Assembly (NCBI RefSeq): GCF_947502415.1
Contig: NZ_CANMZV010000001.1
Span: 310,001 to 374,000, forward strand
Length of the DNA stretch: 64,000 nucleotides
Direction: 5' to 3'
DNA from: an uncultured Photobacterium sp.
GTDB taxonomy: Bacteria; Pseudomonadota; Gammaproteobacteria; Enterobacterales; Vibrionaceae
Numbering within the stretch: the stretch's first letter is position 1; the number at the start of each line of letters is the position of its first letter. Position numbers and translations under genes: made by a program. Below the pieces are notes generated by a model that did not search any database, was not told where the DNA came from, and worked only from the letters and a program-made list of their open reading frames with translations. This document shows positions 43,352-52,658 of this stretch, piece after piece.

Positions 43352-45775
43352 CTAGATCTGGTTGCTTGCTCCAATTTGATTTGTCCCTGCACCTTTCGAG
43401 CAAAGTGCCGCTAATAAGTAAAATACTGTTGCGCAAAGCATAATGGATTGGATACCGAAATGCAGGGCAAGTCCAGCCGCGACAATGGAGGTGAGAACCG
43501 AGGCGCATCCGTTTATCGCCCAGGCATAGGCTCGCTGTAAAGGGGTTGTAAGGAGACTGCGCATTCCCAGTGCGAACGGCACTCCCATTAAAATCCCTGG
43601 CGGAAAGAGTATAAGCAGAGCGAATAAATAACGAAGAAGCTCGGGTAATCCTAGAAGGTAATCTAGTAGCTGATCTATAAAGATAATAATACCAAGGAGT
43701 GCTAGGAGGAGAGTCGTAAGAGAATAGATAACTGCATTCTTCCTCATTTTCTGAGACCACCACCCGCCGATCCCGGAAGAGAGCAGAATACCTGCCAGGA
43801 CAAAAGTAAAGCTGAGCACCGGGCTGGAAAAGATCAGGATATAGGCCTTGATAAAATAAATCTCCACGAACATGAATCCTGCCCCTATGGAGAAGAAGTA
43901 AAACTTCTGCGTTAAAGGAACTTGCTCTTTTCTTCCTTTGGCTAGCAATTTAGGAAGCAATAATAGCAGGGCCGCGACAGTCAGTGCCTCGAAAAAAACC
44001 ACAGCAATGACGATCTCACCGGACAGAAGCATCGAATAGGGTCTGCTTCCCAAGCTCCGGTACAAATCATCTAACCTGTCCCACTTGATAAAGCGGCCTG
44101 GGAATGGTCTGTAGTCATCCTGAGGTGCAGTATCCAGAAGGTAATCATCAAAAAATTGTTTATCCCTTTTTTCGCTGTAATGCTGGATCAGTTTTTCGAT
44201 GGCAAGGTAATGATGGGGGAGTTCGAAAACATTGAAGCGATTGGCAAGAGAAGGCTGCATATCCCGGATGTAAACAATGTCGAAATTCAGCTTTTCAGCA
44301 AAACCCATTGGAATTTCTGTATTTTCGATAGGATTTTTGCTGATGATCAGCGTGAAAATCCCCCAGTTTCTTAATAGAACAAGGTGATGCTGTGGGTCTT
44401 TTAGGTCGCGCTCCTGTAGTACATGAAGTGCCGTGGAAAAAAGACGGATCGAGTCGGATGGAGGAAGAAGCAGCTTGCGTGAAATGATAATTATCCCTTT
44501 TTCAGAAAGGTGGTTCAGGTACTCTCCGAAGGCTTCTGTGGTAAAAAGATATTCCTGACTCAAAGCCGCTGAGCCAGGCAGGGATGTGCCCCACTTTTCA
44601 ATATGGATGATGTCGTATTTTTTTTGCGATTGCCTGAGAAATATTCGAGGATTTTCGGACGTCGTGTGCAAATGATAATGTTCCCCTATGGCTTGAGATA
44701 TGACGGGGCTTTCATGAATAACGGTCAGTTCCGGGATCTCAGCAGAAAGTGCCGCAGGTACGCTGGTCCCTCCCTCTCTTATGATCAGAAGTGCGCTTTG
44801 GGGGGAAGGTACAAGATCGTAGCCTACCGCCGGCAAGGTTAATTTCGCAAAGTCGAACGTCTTTAAATTGCCCTCAGCGCCATAGAGAACCAACTGCTCG
44901 TCTCCGTCCCGGAAAATGGATTTTTGCACAGGAAGGCTGCCGCTATATTTAAGACTGAGGCCCGGGGCATAACGGATATAAGGGCTGGTTACGGTTTCTA
45001 TTTTGCCGGTTATGCTGCTCTTTGATTTTGTTACTGTTGAATGTGGAAACTGTTGAAGTTGGCTCAGTGATTTATACGGTGAAGGGGTGACAGCCAGCTG
45101 AGCGCTGCCCCATGGGGTGAAGAGCAACGTCGCAGTCAGCACCACAGAACAAACACTTAGTAGGGTGATCACAAGATTCCGGATAGGAAAACGGGAAGCG
45201 ATGTTGTTTTCATTTTTTATGAAAGCGGCTGCATTTACATAACAAAGGGGGACGATTGCAACGGCCACGACGAGTTTTCCTTCCCCGATAAAAGGTAGTA
45301 ATAAGGAGGGAAGAATGGTTCCCAGAGCAGAACCGGCCATAGTGGAAAAGTAGATGATTCCTGTGTTTTCCGGCTGCTCTACATAAGCTGTCAGCACAAC
45401 CAATCCAGCGAAAAAAAACGGTATTGCGAGAAGCGTATAGCTGAGAAAAAGATAGAATGCCTGAATCGACTCCAGTGATAGCCTGAAGTAATCAATGGGA
45501 AGCGTGGTAAGAATGATAAAAGAAGTAAGCGTTGAGCAGCTGTAGAGAAGTACTAAAACCGTTGTTGCTTTCTCTGTAGTTAATCGTTTTATCCAGTCAC
45601 TTTTCCTTGAATCAAGAATACTCAGTACGGTGCCGCTAGCAGCAAAGCCGAATAGCGCGATGCTGATCACCATAAAAGAGAGGTGATTCCATTGACTGAT
45701 TGAGAAGATCCTGGCGAGAAGTATCTCAAAGGCAAGAGAAGAGAGGGATACCAGGAAAACAGCAAGGAGAGTCAT
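43352..45775 (-). CDS. Large multi-pass membrane protein with spermidine-synthase-like core
   Basis: An 807-residue protein with about seven N-terminal transmembrane helices, a soluble middle (residues about 225-560) that has a methyltransferase/spermidine-synthase-like Rossmann pattern without obvious catalytic residues, and about six C-terminal helices. The shape matches membrane-embedded spermidine-synthase-like proteins of unknown function. ATG 45775 has GGGG upstream and starts two bases after the isoaspartyl methyltransferase stop, so the two are coupled; an upstream extension to 45844 is possible but less likely. Both genes look richer in G+C than the polysaccharide block (48% and 55% in two 60-base lines against 28-33%). 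Confidence 0.72.
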   Translation of the reverse strand: MTLLAVFLVSLSSLAFEILLARIFSISQWNHLSFMVISIALFGFAASGTVLSILDSRKSDWIKRLTTEKATTVLVLLYSCSTLTSFIILTTLPIDYFRLSLESIQAFYLFLSYTLLAIPFFFAGLVVLTAYVEQPENTGIIYFSTMAGSALGTILPSLLLPFIGEGKLVVAVAIVPLCYVNAAAFIKNENNIASRFPIRNLVITLLSVCSVVLTATLLFTPWGSAQLAVTPSPYKSLSQLQQFPHSTVTKSKSSITGKIETVTSPYIRYAPGLSLKYSGSLPVQKSIFRDGDEQLVLYGAEGNLKTFDFAKLTLPAVGYDLVPSPQSALLIIREGGTSVPAALSAEIPELTVIHESPVISQAIGEHYHLHTTSENPRIFLRQSQKKYDIIHIEKWGTSLPGSAALSQEYLFTTEAFGEYLNHLSEKGIIIISRKLLLPPSDSIRLFSTALHVLQERDLKDPQHHLVLLRNWGIFTLIISKNPIENTEIPMGFAEKLNFDIVYIRDMQPSLANRFNVFELPHHYLAIEKLIQHYSEKRDKQFFDDYLLDTAPQDDYRPFPGRFIKWDRLDDLYRSLGSRPYSMLLSGEIVIAVVFFEALTVAALLLLLPKLLAKGRKEQVPLTQKFYFFSIGAGFMFVEIYFIKAYILIFSSPVLSFTFVLAGILLSSGIGGWWSQKMRKNAVIYSLTTLLLALLGIIIFIDQLLDYLLGLPELLRYLFALLILFPPGILMGVPFALGMRSLLTTPLQRAYAWAINGCASVLTSIVAAGLALHFGIQSIMLCATVFYLLAALCSKGAGTNQIGASNQI

Positions 45776-45777
45776 TG

Positions 45778-46509
45778 TTATTCCCCGGAGGACTGTATTG
45801 CGTGTCCGGTCATGGGAACAAAGAGAACACCGGCGATTTGCCAAACCTTATAGTCATCCCCCTTTTTGGTGACGAGCACAAGATTTTGATAGCTGAAGGG
45901 GTTTCCCAGAGGAAGAACCAGCAGCCCTCCATCTTTGAGCTGCGCCAAAAGGGGCGGGGGGATATGGTCAACAGCGGCTGTGAGCATTATTGCATCATAG
46001 GGCGCTCCCTTATTCCAGCCGAAGTAGCCGTCACCACATTGTACCTCAACATTGGTATAGCCAAGAGAGTTCAGAAGCCTGCTGGCCTTAGTGCAGAGCT
46101 TTTCCTTGATCTCGATGCTAATCACCTCTTTTGCTACTTGGGAAAGCACCGCTGCCTGGTATCCAGAGCCGGTTCCTATCTCAAGTACTCTTTCACTGCC
46201 AGTGAGTTCAAGTACTTCCGTCATCAGGGCAACAATATAGGGCTGTGATATGGTCTGTCCTTCGCCTATCGGCAGGGGGGAATCTGTATATGCTTTGAAA
46301 GCCAGTATCTTCGGGACAAAAAGGTGTCGAGGGAGCTTTTTCATAGCCATCAGCACTCGCTTGTCTACAATGCCACGCTTACTTAGCTGGCTTTGGACCA
46401 TATTCTCTCGGGCGTGGGCATATTTTTCAGAATCACTCACGGCTAATGCTGCAAGAGGCTGGCTCCCGAAGATGATAAAGGTAATAAACAGAAACAATAG
46501 TCTACCCAT
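45778..46509 (-). CDS. pcm: Exported protein-L-isoaspartate O-methyltransferase
   Basis: A 243-residue PIMT that methylates isoaspartyl residues arising by ageing of proteins, starting their repair. The AdoMet motif LEIGTGSGYQAA (residues about 114-125), the substrate motif GQTISQPYIVA and the final VLFVPMTG are all present. Unusually it carries an N-terminal signal peptide (LFLFITFIIFGSQPLAALA), so it may act in the periplasm, where AdoMet is not normally available. The downstream partner is a membrane protein with a methyltransferase-like fold; a linked function is inferred. Confidence 0.88.
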   Translation of the reverse strand: MGRLLFLFITFIIFGSQPLAALAVSDSEKYAHARENMVQSQLSKRGIVDKRVLMAMKKLPRHLFVPKILAFKAYTDSPLPIGEGQTISQPYIVALMTEVLELTGSERVLEIGTGSGYQAAVLSQVAKEVISIEIKEKLCTKASRLLNSLGYTNVEVQCGDGYFGWNKGAPYDAIMLTAAVDHIPPPLLAQLKDGGLLVLPLGNPFSYQNLVLVTKKGDDYKVWQIAGVLFVPMTGHAIQSSGE

Positions 46510-46861
46510 AGCGTATTCCCTACAGGGTTTTGATATAACTAAATCACTATTGAGTATAGAAAGGTTCGCTAGTTAGGCTTGTGTTGAACGTAATGTGTTC
46601 TATTGGCTCAATTCACCATTCTGGAACTGTATATACGAGTTTCAATGGTTCATCGAATTAAGCAGTAAACAAATTAATCGAATGATATCTGCTCTGAATA
46701 CAAAGAGAGTTGAAAAGGTGAACATGGCATAAGTAGCTCATTTTACTTTGGGGGTTAGGCAGCTAAATCACATTATTACATCTAAATATATCCCTGAATG
46801 TGGCAACTGCTATTAGTTGCTACATGTGATTTACACTATGAATTGATGATGTTAAGTCAGG
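46510..46861. other. Intergenic region with hairpin downstream of metY
   Basis: A 352-base gap with the pcm promoter side to the left and the end of metY to the right. An inverted repeat TGTGGCAACT / AGTTGCTACA (46799-46824) lies beyond the metY stop and may be its terminator, though the tail is not T-rich. Nothing else is evident. Confidence 0.45.
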
Positions 46862-48130
46862 TTATGCGCTTAGCGCCTGCTCAAGATCAGCCAAAATATC
46901 ATCAATATGCTCGATCCCAACAGAGAGGCGGATCATTTCAGGGCTGACACCGGCCTGCTGCTGCTCTTCTTCGCTGAGCTGGCGGTGGGTAGTTGATGCA
47001 GGGTGACAGGCTAGTGATTTAGCATCACCGATATTGACCAGACGCTTAAAGATTTTCAGGCTGTCATAAAAGTGAACACCGGCATTATATCCACCTTTGA
47101 GGCCAAAAGACAAAATCGCTGATGGCTTACCATTCATGTATTTTTCAGCTAATGGGTAGAATGGGGAATCGGGCAATCCGGCATAGCTAACCCAGCTAAC
47201 CTTACTGTGATTTTTCAGAAACTCAGCAACTTTGAGAGCATTTTCAGTGTGCCTTTCCATTCGCAGTGGTAACGTTTCCAGCCCTTGTATCAGCATAAAG
47301 GCATTCAATGGTGATAGCGCTGAACCTGTGTTACGTAACGGAACGGTTCGGGCGCGGCCGATAAAGGCGGCCTCACCGAAAGCTTTAGTGTAGATAACAC
47401 CATGGTATGAAGGCTCTGGCTGATTAAGTACAGGGAAGCGATCTTTATGCTGGCTCCAAGGGAATTTACCTGAATCAATGATAGCGCCGCCCAGAGTGGT
47501 GCCATGGCCGCCAACATATTTTGTCAATGAGTGGACGACAATATCGGCACCGAAATGGATGGGTTTGCAGAGTGCAGGTGTCGCAACGGTGTTATCGACA
47601 ATAACGGGTACACCTTCAGCATGTGCAAGTTCAGCAATACGTTCAATATCGACAATATTCCCAGCTGGGTTTCCGATACTTTCGCAATATACAGCCTTAG
47701 TTTTCTCATCAATGAGCTTGGCAAGGCTTTCTGGTTTGTCATCTTCTGCAAAACGAACTTCGATGCCTTGTTTGGGGAGCATATGAGCAAACAAAGTATA
47801 GGTGCCACCGTAGAGCTGCGGAGTGGAAACAATATTATCTCCGGCTTCTGCCAGGGTGAGAATTGCGTAATTAATAGCCGCACTTCCGGCACTTACAACC
47901 AAACCAGCGATTCCTCCTTCCAGTGCCGCCATACGTTGTTCTAACACATCATTGGTTGGGTTCATTATTCGGGTATAGATGTTACCGGGCACTTCTAAAT
48001 TAAACAGATCCGCGCCGTGTTGGGCGTTGTCAAATTCGTAAGCCACTGTTTGGTAAATAGGTGTGGCAACAGATTTGGTTGTTGGATCGGTTTCGTAACC
48101 GTAGTGTATCGATAGCGTTTCGTCTTTCAT
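46862..48130 (-). CDS. metY: O-acetylhomoserine sulfhydrylase (MetY)
   Basis: A 422-residue PLP enzyme of the Cys/Met metabolism family that makes homocysteine from O-acetylhomoserine and sulfide. The Schiff-base lysine sits in VVHSLTKYVGGHGT, and the long C-terminal part KRLVNIGDAKSLACHPASTTH is typical of MetY rather than MetB/MetC. The length is also that of MetY. No S-box or other methionine riboswitch is evident upstream. Confidence 0.93.
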   Translation of the reverse strand: MKDETLSIHYGYETDPTTKSVATPIYQTVAYEFDNAQHGADLFNLEVPGNIYTRIMNPTNDVLEQRMAALEGGIAGLVVSAGSAAINYAILTLAEAGDNIVSTPQLYGGTYTLFAHMLPKQGIEVRFAEDDKPESLAKLIDEKTKAVYCESIGNPAGNIVDIERIAELAHAEGVPVIVDNTVATPALCKPIHFGADIVVHSLTKYVGGHGTTLGGAIIDSGKFPWSQHKDRFPVLNQPEPSYHGVIYTKAFGEAAFIGRARTVPLRNTGSALSPLNAFMLIQGLETLPLRMERHTENALKVAEFLKNHSKVSWVSYAGLPDSPFYPLAEKYMNGKPSAILSFGLKGGYNAGVHFYDSLKIFKRLVNIGDAKSLACHPASTTHRQLSEEEQQQAGVSPEMIRLSVGIEHIDDILADLEQALSA

Positions 48131-48247
48131 TCTTCTTCCTTGATGATGCTGAATGGATATTCATTGCTATTAGTATCAAAGACAGTATGGCAAAGGAAAG
48201 TGTGAATACTCAATCAAGCTCAAGAAAAAACGCGTGAAATTAGTACA

Positions 48248-51200
48248 TTGCTAACAAGGTACTATTATTGTTGCATATGTGCTGGTTTGGTGGGGGCTGT
48301 TATTAGCTATTTTGATTTTTTTGAACAAGTTATATTGGGTGCGGTTATAGAAGCCCAAACAATTCAGTTAGTAACATTGACCTTGATTTCAGTTATCTTG
48401 GTGAGTGTTATGGCTATAGCCGGGTTAATGATTTGGTATGTTATTGCACCGCTAAAAAAACTGGCAAATTGTTCTCAGCATTTTTTCCCACAACAGGATT
48501 CTCAATATTCCGAGGATTTAACTGAACATGAGTTGATTTATCGGGCCGCGTTTAGTCAGGCTGCTGTTGGTATTGCTCGGGTTGACATTAGCGGGCGTTG
48601 GTTAGAAGTCAATCAAAAGCTGTGTGACATTATTGGTTATAGTAAAGAAGAATTATTGAAGACTAACTTTCAGGCCATTACTCACCCGGAAGATCTGAAG
48701 AAAGATCTTATTATGGTCAGGAGGGTCATTGATAACGAGATTAAAACGTACAGTATAGATAAGCGCTTTTACAGTAAAGATGGGCGAATAGTTTGGATTA
48801 ACTTATCGGTATCGCTGGTTCGTGATTCACTGTTTAAACCTAAATATTTTATTTCAATTGTGGAAGATATCAGTGATCGGAAGCAGTTTGAGAGAGAACT
48901 GGAAGAATCAAAGTGGCAACGGGAAGAGTTAATTCGAGGGCGGGATTTAGCATCTGAGGCTGGTGGGATCAGCAATTGGTCTTGGGATATGGTTAATAAT
49001 GACCTGTCTTGGGATGCGAGGATGTATGAAATATATGGCATAGACAGGGAAATAACCGATCTTGATTATGATGTGTGGCGTGGGCAGGTTCACCCTGATG
49101 ATATTGATGACACAGAAGTTAAAATAAAAAGAACGATTGAAGATCTTGTTTCATTTTCCGCAGAGTTTCGAATTTACAATAAGCAAACGGGTGACACTCG
49201 TTGGGTAAAGGCTGCTGCGGATGTTGTCAGTAAAAATGGCCAGGCTATTAAAATGTTTGGCGTGAACCTTGATATTACAGATGAGCGTTTAACGCAAATA
49301 GCACTTAAGAAAGAGGGGCAATTAGCTCGTCAGGCGAATGAAGCGAAGTCGAATTTTTTAGCTGTAATGAGCCACGAAATCCGGACACCGATGAACAGCG
49401 TTATCGGAATGATTGACTTGTTGAGGGAAACGTCTCTGAGCCCAGAACAGGAAAGGATGACGGCGACTGTACGGGATTCGTCTTTCTCGTTACTGGAAAT
49501 TATTAATGGGATATTGGATTTTTCAAAAATAGAGTCAGGCCAGATGGAGCTTGATTTAGCACCAACTTCATTGTTAGCAATTATTGAACGTAGTGCTGAG
49601 GCTTTATGGGGGCATGCGATTAATCATAATGCTAAATTATATATCTTACCTGAACTTCATGTCCCTGAACGCTTACTTATTGATCCTGTAAGAATACGAC
49701 AAATTATCGTGAATATATTAGGTAATGCGATTAAGTTCTCTCAAGACAGAAATAAACAGGGTGTGGTTTTTGTTCGAACAAGCTTGGTTTGTGGCCTTGA
49801 TGGCGAATTAAATATTGGTATAGAAGTAATGGATAATGGCATTGGGATGAGTAAATCTCAGCAAGGAAAGCTTTTCCAGCCATTCACCCAAGCTGATTCA
49901 TCTACGACCAGAAAGTACGGTGGTACAGGTTTGGGGCTGACTATTACTAAGTCTTTTGTTGATATGATGAATGGCTATATTGATGTTGAAAGTGAGCTAT
50001 ATAAAGGTAGCTCATTTAATGTTGTCATCCCTATAGAAAAAGACGAAGAGCATAAATGTGAATTATCTAATGTGGATATTATTTCAGCCAATGTATTAGT
50101 TGCTTTAATTGATGAATCACTGAATGTGGTTGTTTGTAATGTTTTAGAACAAGTTAAATGCAACTTTAATAATATTGATGATGTAAATATTGAAATGTCA
50201 AATACTGACTACATCAATTGGAATGTCGACATTGTAATTGTTGATAGTTTGGATACAGTTGATGAAGTTATGAAAGTATTTGATCTTTCATATATGGAAA
50301 AGCCAAATGTTTTGTTATTGGATGAAGAAATATCTTCCGATAGAGGTGGCGTGGAAGGTAATACTTACATAGTTCGTTCTCAGCCCTTAAAACCTTCAGA
50401 ACTCATTTATGCGCTTTCGATAATGTCAGGTAGCGAGAGTGCTGCATTTGATAAATGGCAGGACAAAGAGTTTTGTAGAGAGCATGCGGGTATGGTGAAC
50501 CTTGGGGATGTTGATAATAGTGATAGCTTGATCCTTGTAGCTGAAGACCAGCCGACCAATAGGGAAGTGATTGGGCAGCAGTTGTCTAAGTTGGGATATA
50601 ACTTCGAAATGGCCAATGATGGTATAGAAGCTTTGGGGAAATGGCGTACAGGCCGATTTCATCTTCTTCTAACGGACTGTCATATGCCAAATATGGATGG
50701 TTTCGAACTGACATCAGCAATACGAAATGAAGAGGAAATGCTGTGTAGCGGGCACCGCACAACGATTATCGCGATTACTGCTAATGCCTTGGTGGGAGAG
50801 GCGGATCACTGTTTGGAGTCAGGTATGGATGACTATGTTTCCAAGCCTGTTGAATTGGATAAATTAAGGAAGATATTATCTGTTTGGGTTAGAAATCAAT
50901 GCTTGCTGATTGAAAATACCGATGAGCAACCCTTCGTGTTGGAAGGTGATGATAATGAGTGTGATATTAACTCAATGTCGCGACAAGAAAGCCCTGTTAA
51001 CTTTGATAATTTATCTAAAATTTTAGGTACTAGTGATAAAGAAGTAATAAATACTATTCTGTCTTCTTTTTGGAGCAGTTTAAAAAGTGATTATGATGAC
51101 GTGTTAAGCGCTATTCACCTTCGTGATGGAGAGTCATTAAGACGTGCTGCTCATACTGCAAAAGGTGCTTCAAACTCAAGCGCAATAATAAAGCTAGGTC

Positions 51201-51337
51201 AAATATTTGAAGGCATGGAAATGTTTGCTATTGATGAGAGTTGGGGTGAAATTAAAAAACTTGAACAAGAGTTAAGTTTGGAAATTGAACGTCTAAATGA
51301 TTTTTTCACGAAAGAGAAAATTATTGAAGATGTTTGA
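48248..51337 (+). CDS. Hybrid sensor histidine kinase (PAS-PAS-HisKA-HATPase-REC-REC-Hpt)
   Basis: A 1029-residue inner-membrane kinase. Two N-terminal hydrophobic segments (residues 8-24 and 36-64), then two PAS domains (about 105-215 and 235-355), HisKA with H376 (SHEIRTPMN), HATPase (IVNILGNAIKFS, GTGLGLTI), a degenerate receiver without the full acidic set (about 610-725), a full receiver with D810 (LLTDCHMPNMDGF) and a C-terminal Hpt with H969 (AAHTAKGA). This is the phosphorelay layout of EvgS/BvgS-type kinases. The only usable start is TTG 48248. It is followed by the interrupted two-receiver gene, its probable partner. Confidence 0.92.
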   Translation: MLTRYYYCCICAGLVGAVISYFDFFEQVILGAVIEAQTIQLVTLTLISVILVSVMAIAGLMIWYVIAPLKKLANCSQHFFPQQDSQYSEDLTEHELIYRAAFSQAAVGIARVDISGRWLEVNQKLCDIIGYSKEELLKTNFQAITHPEDLKKDLIMVRRVIDNEIKTYSIDKRFYSKDGRIVWINLSVSLVRDSLFKPKYFISIVEDISDRKQFERELEESKWQREELIRGRDLASEAGGISNWSWDMVNNDLSWDARMYEIYGIDREITDLDYDVWRGQVHPDDIDDTEVKIKRTIEDLVSFSAEFRIYNKQTGDTRWVKAAADVVSKNGQAIKMFGVNLDITDERLTQIALKKEGQLARQANEAKSNFLAVMSHEIRTPMNSVIGMIDLLRETSLSPEQERMTATVRDSSFSLLEIINGILDFSKIESGQMELDLAPTSLLAIIERSAEALWGHAINHNAKLYILPELHVPERLLIDPVRIRQIIVNILGNAIKFSQDRNKQGVVFVRTSLVCGLDGELNIGIEVMDNGIGMSKSQQGKLFQPFTQADSSTTRKYGGTGLGLTITKSFVDMMNGYIDVESELYKGSSFNVVIPIEKDEEHKCELSNVDIISANVLVALIDESLNVVVCNVLEQVKCNFNNIDDVNIEMSNTDYINWNVDIVIVDSLDTVDEVMKVFDLSYMEKPNVLLLDEEISSDRGGVEGNTYIVRSQPLKPSELIYALSIMSGSESAAFDKWQDKEFCREHAGMVNLGDVDNSDSLILVAEDQPTNREVIGQQLSKLGYNFEMANDGIEALGKWRTGRFHLLLTDCHMPNMDGFELTSAIRNEEEMLCSGHRTTIIAITANALVGEADHCLESGMDDYVSKPVELDKLRKILSVWVRNQCLLIENTDEQPFVLEGDDNECDINSMSRQESPVNFDNLSKILGTSDKEVINTILSSFWSSLKSDYDDVLSAIHLRDGESLRRAAHTAKGASNSSAIIKLGQIFEGMEMFAIDESWGEIKKLEQELSLEIERLNDFFTKEKIIEDV

Positions 51338-51372
51338 CTCTTACTTGATTGAACTGTGTTGCTTAAGGTGGA

Positions 51373-52542
51373 ATGATGAAAAGTTGTGATAACGCGAGTG
51401 TTGTTGTTTTTTATCACAAAAAGGGATTTATTGACATTGTTAGATATATTTTGTGCCCATATTTTCCAAGCATTCATTTTGAGTGCATTGGAAATAAGCA
51501 GAGTGAAAAGCTTATCTCTTTAGCAGAGGATGATAAGCCATTGTTGTTTATATATGCTTTCGAATAAGTTGAAGAGGCTGTGGCAGTAAAACAATTTTTA
51601 CAAAGCCCTTCAGGTTTTCGAAATATTTTTAGCTTACCTCATGCTTCCTTGTTACTTTGTGATAAACAATACAGAAAAACAGCTTTCTCGTCATGTATTG
51701 AAGGTGTTTTTGATTGCTATGAAACCATAAAGCCTATTTATGATAACAATAAAGTTGCCTTTTCGATGATAAAACTCTACGAGTATTTGACTTTGAAAAT
51801 CCAGACAGATTTACTGGAGTCACAAGCGAAAAAGGTTGATAAGGATATCAAGCATATTACTGATGAAATTGGCGGGTTGAAAACAAAATATCAGTCTGTG
51901 GGTAAAAAACATGTCTCTCTAATCGAAAAGATTACCCGTGGTTTTAATGGTATTTTTGGCGATATACCCAATAGCGCATTGAAACGAGAAGTACAAAAAC
52001 TATTCGATACTCTTGAGGCGGGACAATTAGAAAAACTTCTCGACAATTTGAAAGATAATCAGGTAGGGATACAGCTCGATGAACTGAAAGATCAAAGTGA
52101 TGTGTTCTTTGGTGAACTGGAATCCGATCTTAGCGAGCAACAGTCAAAATTGGCTAAATCCGGAGGAAATAAGCTTGAGGGTATAACTATTGTCGTGGCT
52201 GACGATCAGGAGTTTATGTTGAAGATTATCTCAACGATGCTTGAGCCTAAAGGTATTCATGTAGAGAAGGCATCGAATGGTGTCGAGGCCATTTTAAAAT
52301 CCAAAGTGATACTTCCTGACTTGGTGATACTAGATATTGATATGCCAATAATGAATGGAATTGAAACATTGGCGGCGATGAAAAATGTGCCACAATTGGC
52401 TGATATGCCGGTAATTATGCTAACTAGCTACACAGATATGAATAATTTCCAAAGTTGTTTAGATCTTGGGGCGAATGACTATATCGTTAAGCCGACTAAC
52501 GCAGATACGATGCTCAAAAAAATTTCGAGTGTTTTGAATTAA
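51373..52542 (+). pseudogene. Two-receiver response protein, interrupted by an in-frame stop
   Basis: One continuous frame of 389 codons with a single TAA at 51565-51567. The first 64 codons (SVVVFYHKKGFIDIV...) look like the first half of a degenerate receiver; the frame resumes right after the stop (VEEAVAVKQFLQSPSGF) and continues through a helical middle to a normal receiver at the end (VADDQEF, D in LDIDMPIMNGI, then TSYTD and IVKPT). The part after the stop could be translated from GTG 51580, but the GAAGAGG before it is only two bases away. It follows the hybrid kinase by 36 bases. Confidence 0.8.
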
Positions 52543-52597
52543 GGTTTAATATCAAACTGAAGGGAAATATTGTACAGCATCTGTGCTGATTTCAATG

Positions 52598-52638
52598 CGG
52601 GCTTGCAATAAACGAGCTTGCAAAGGAATGCAAGCCCG
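52598..52638. terminator. Hairpin between convergent genes
   Basis: Perfect ten-base repeat CGGGCTTGCA / TGCAAGCCCG with further pairing inside the loop. It lies between the rightward receiver gene and leftward rodA and could stop either, although T tracts are weak. Confidence 0.55.
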
Positions 52639-52658
52639 TCTGTTATATTGGATGCGGA

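Noticed and set aside
51565-51567. Stop-codon readthrough or recoding in the two-receiver gene
   Set aside because: The stop is TAA, not TGA or TAG, and I see no recoding element. A point mutation or a restart is more likely.
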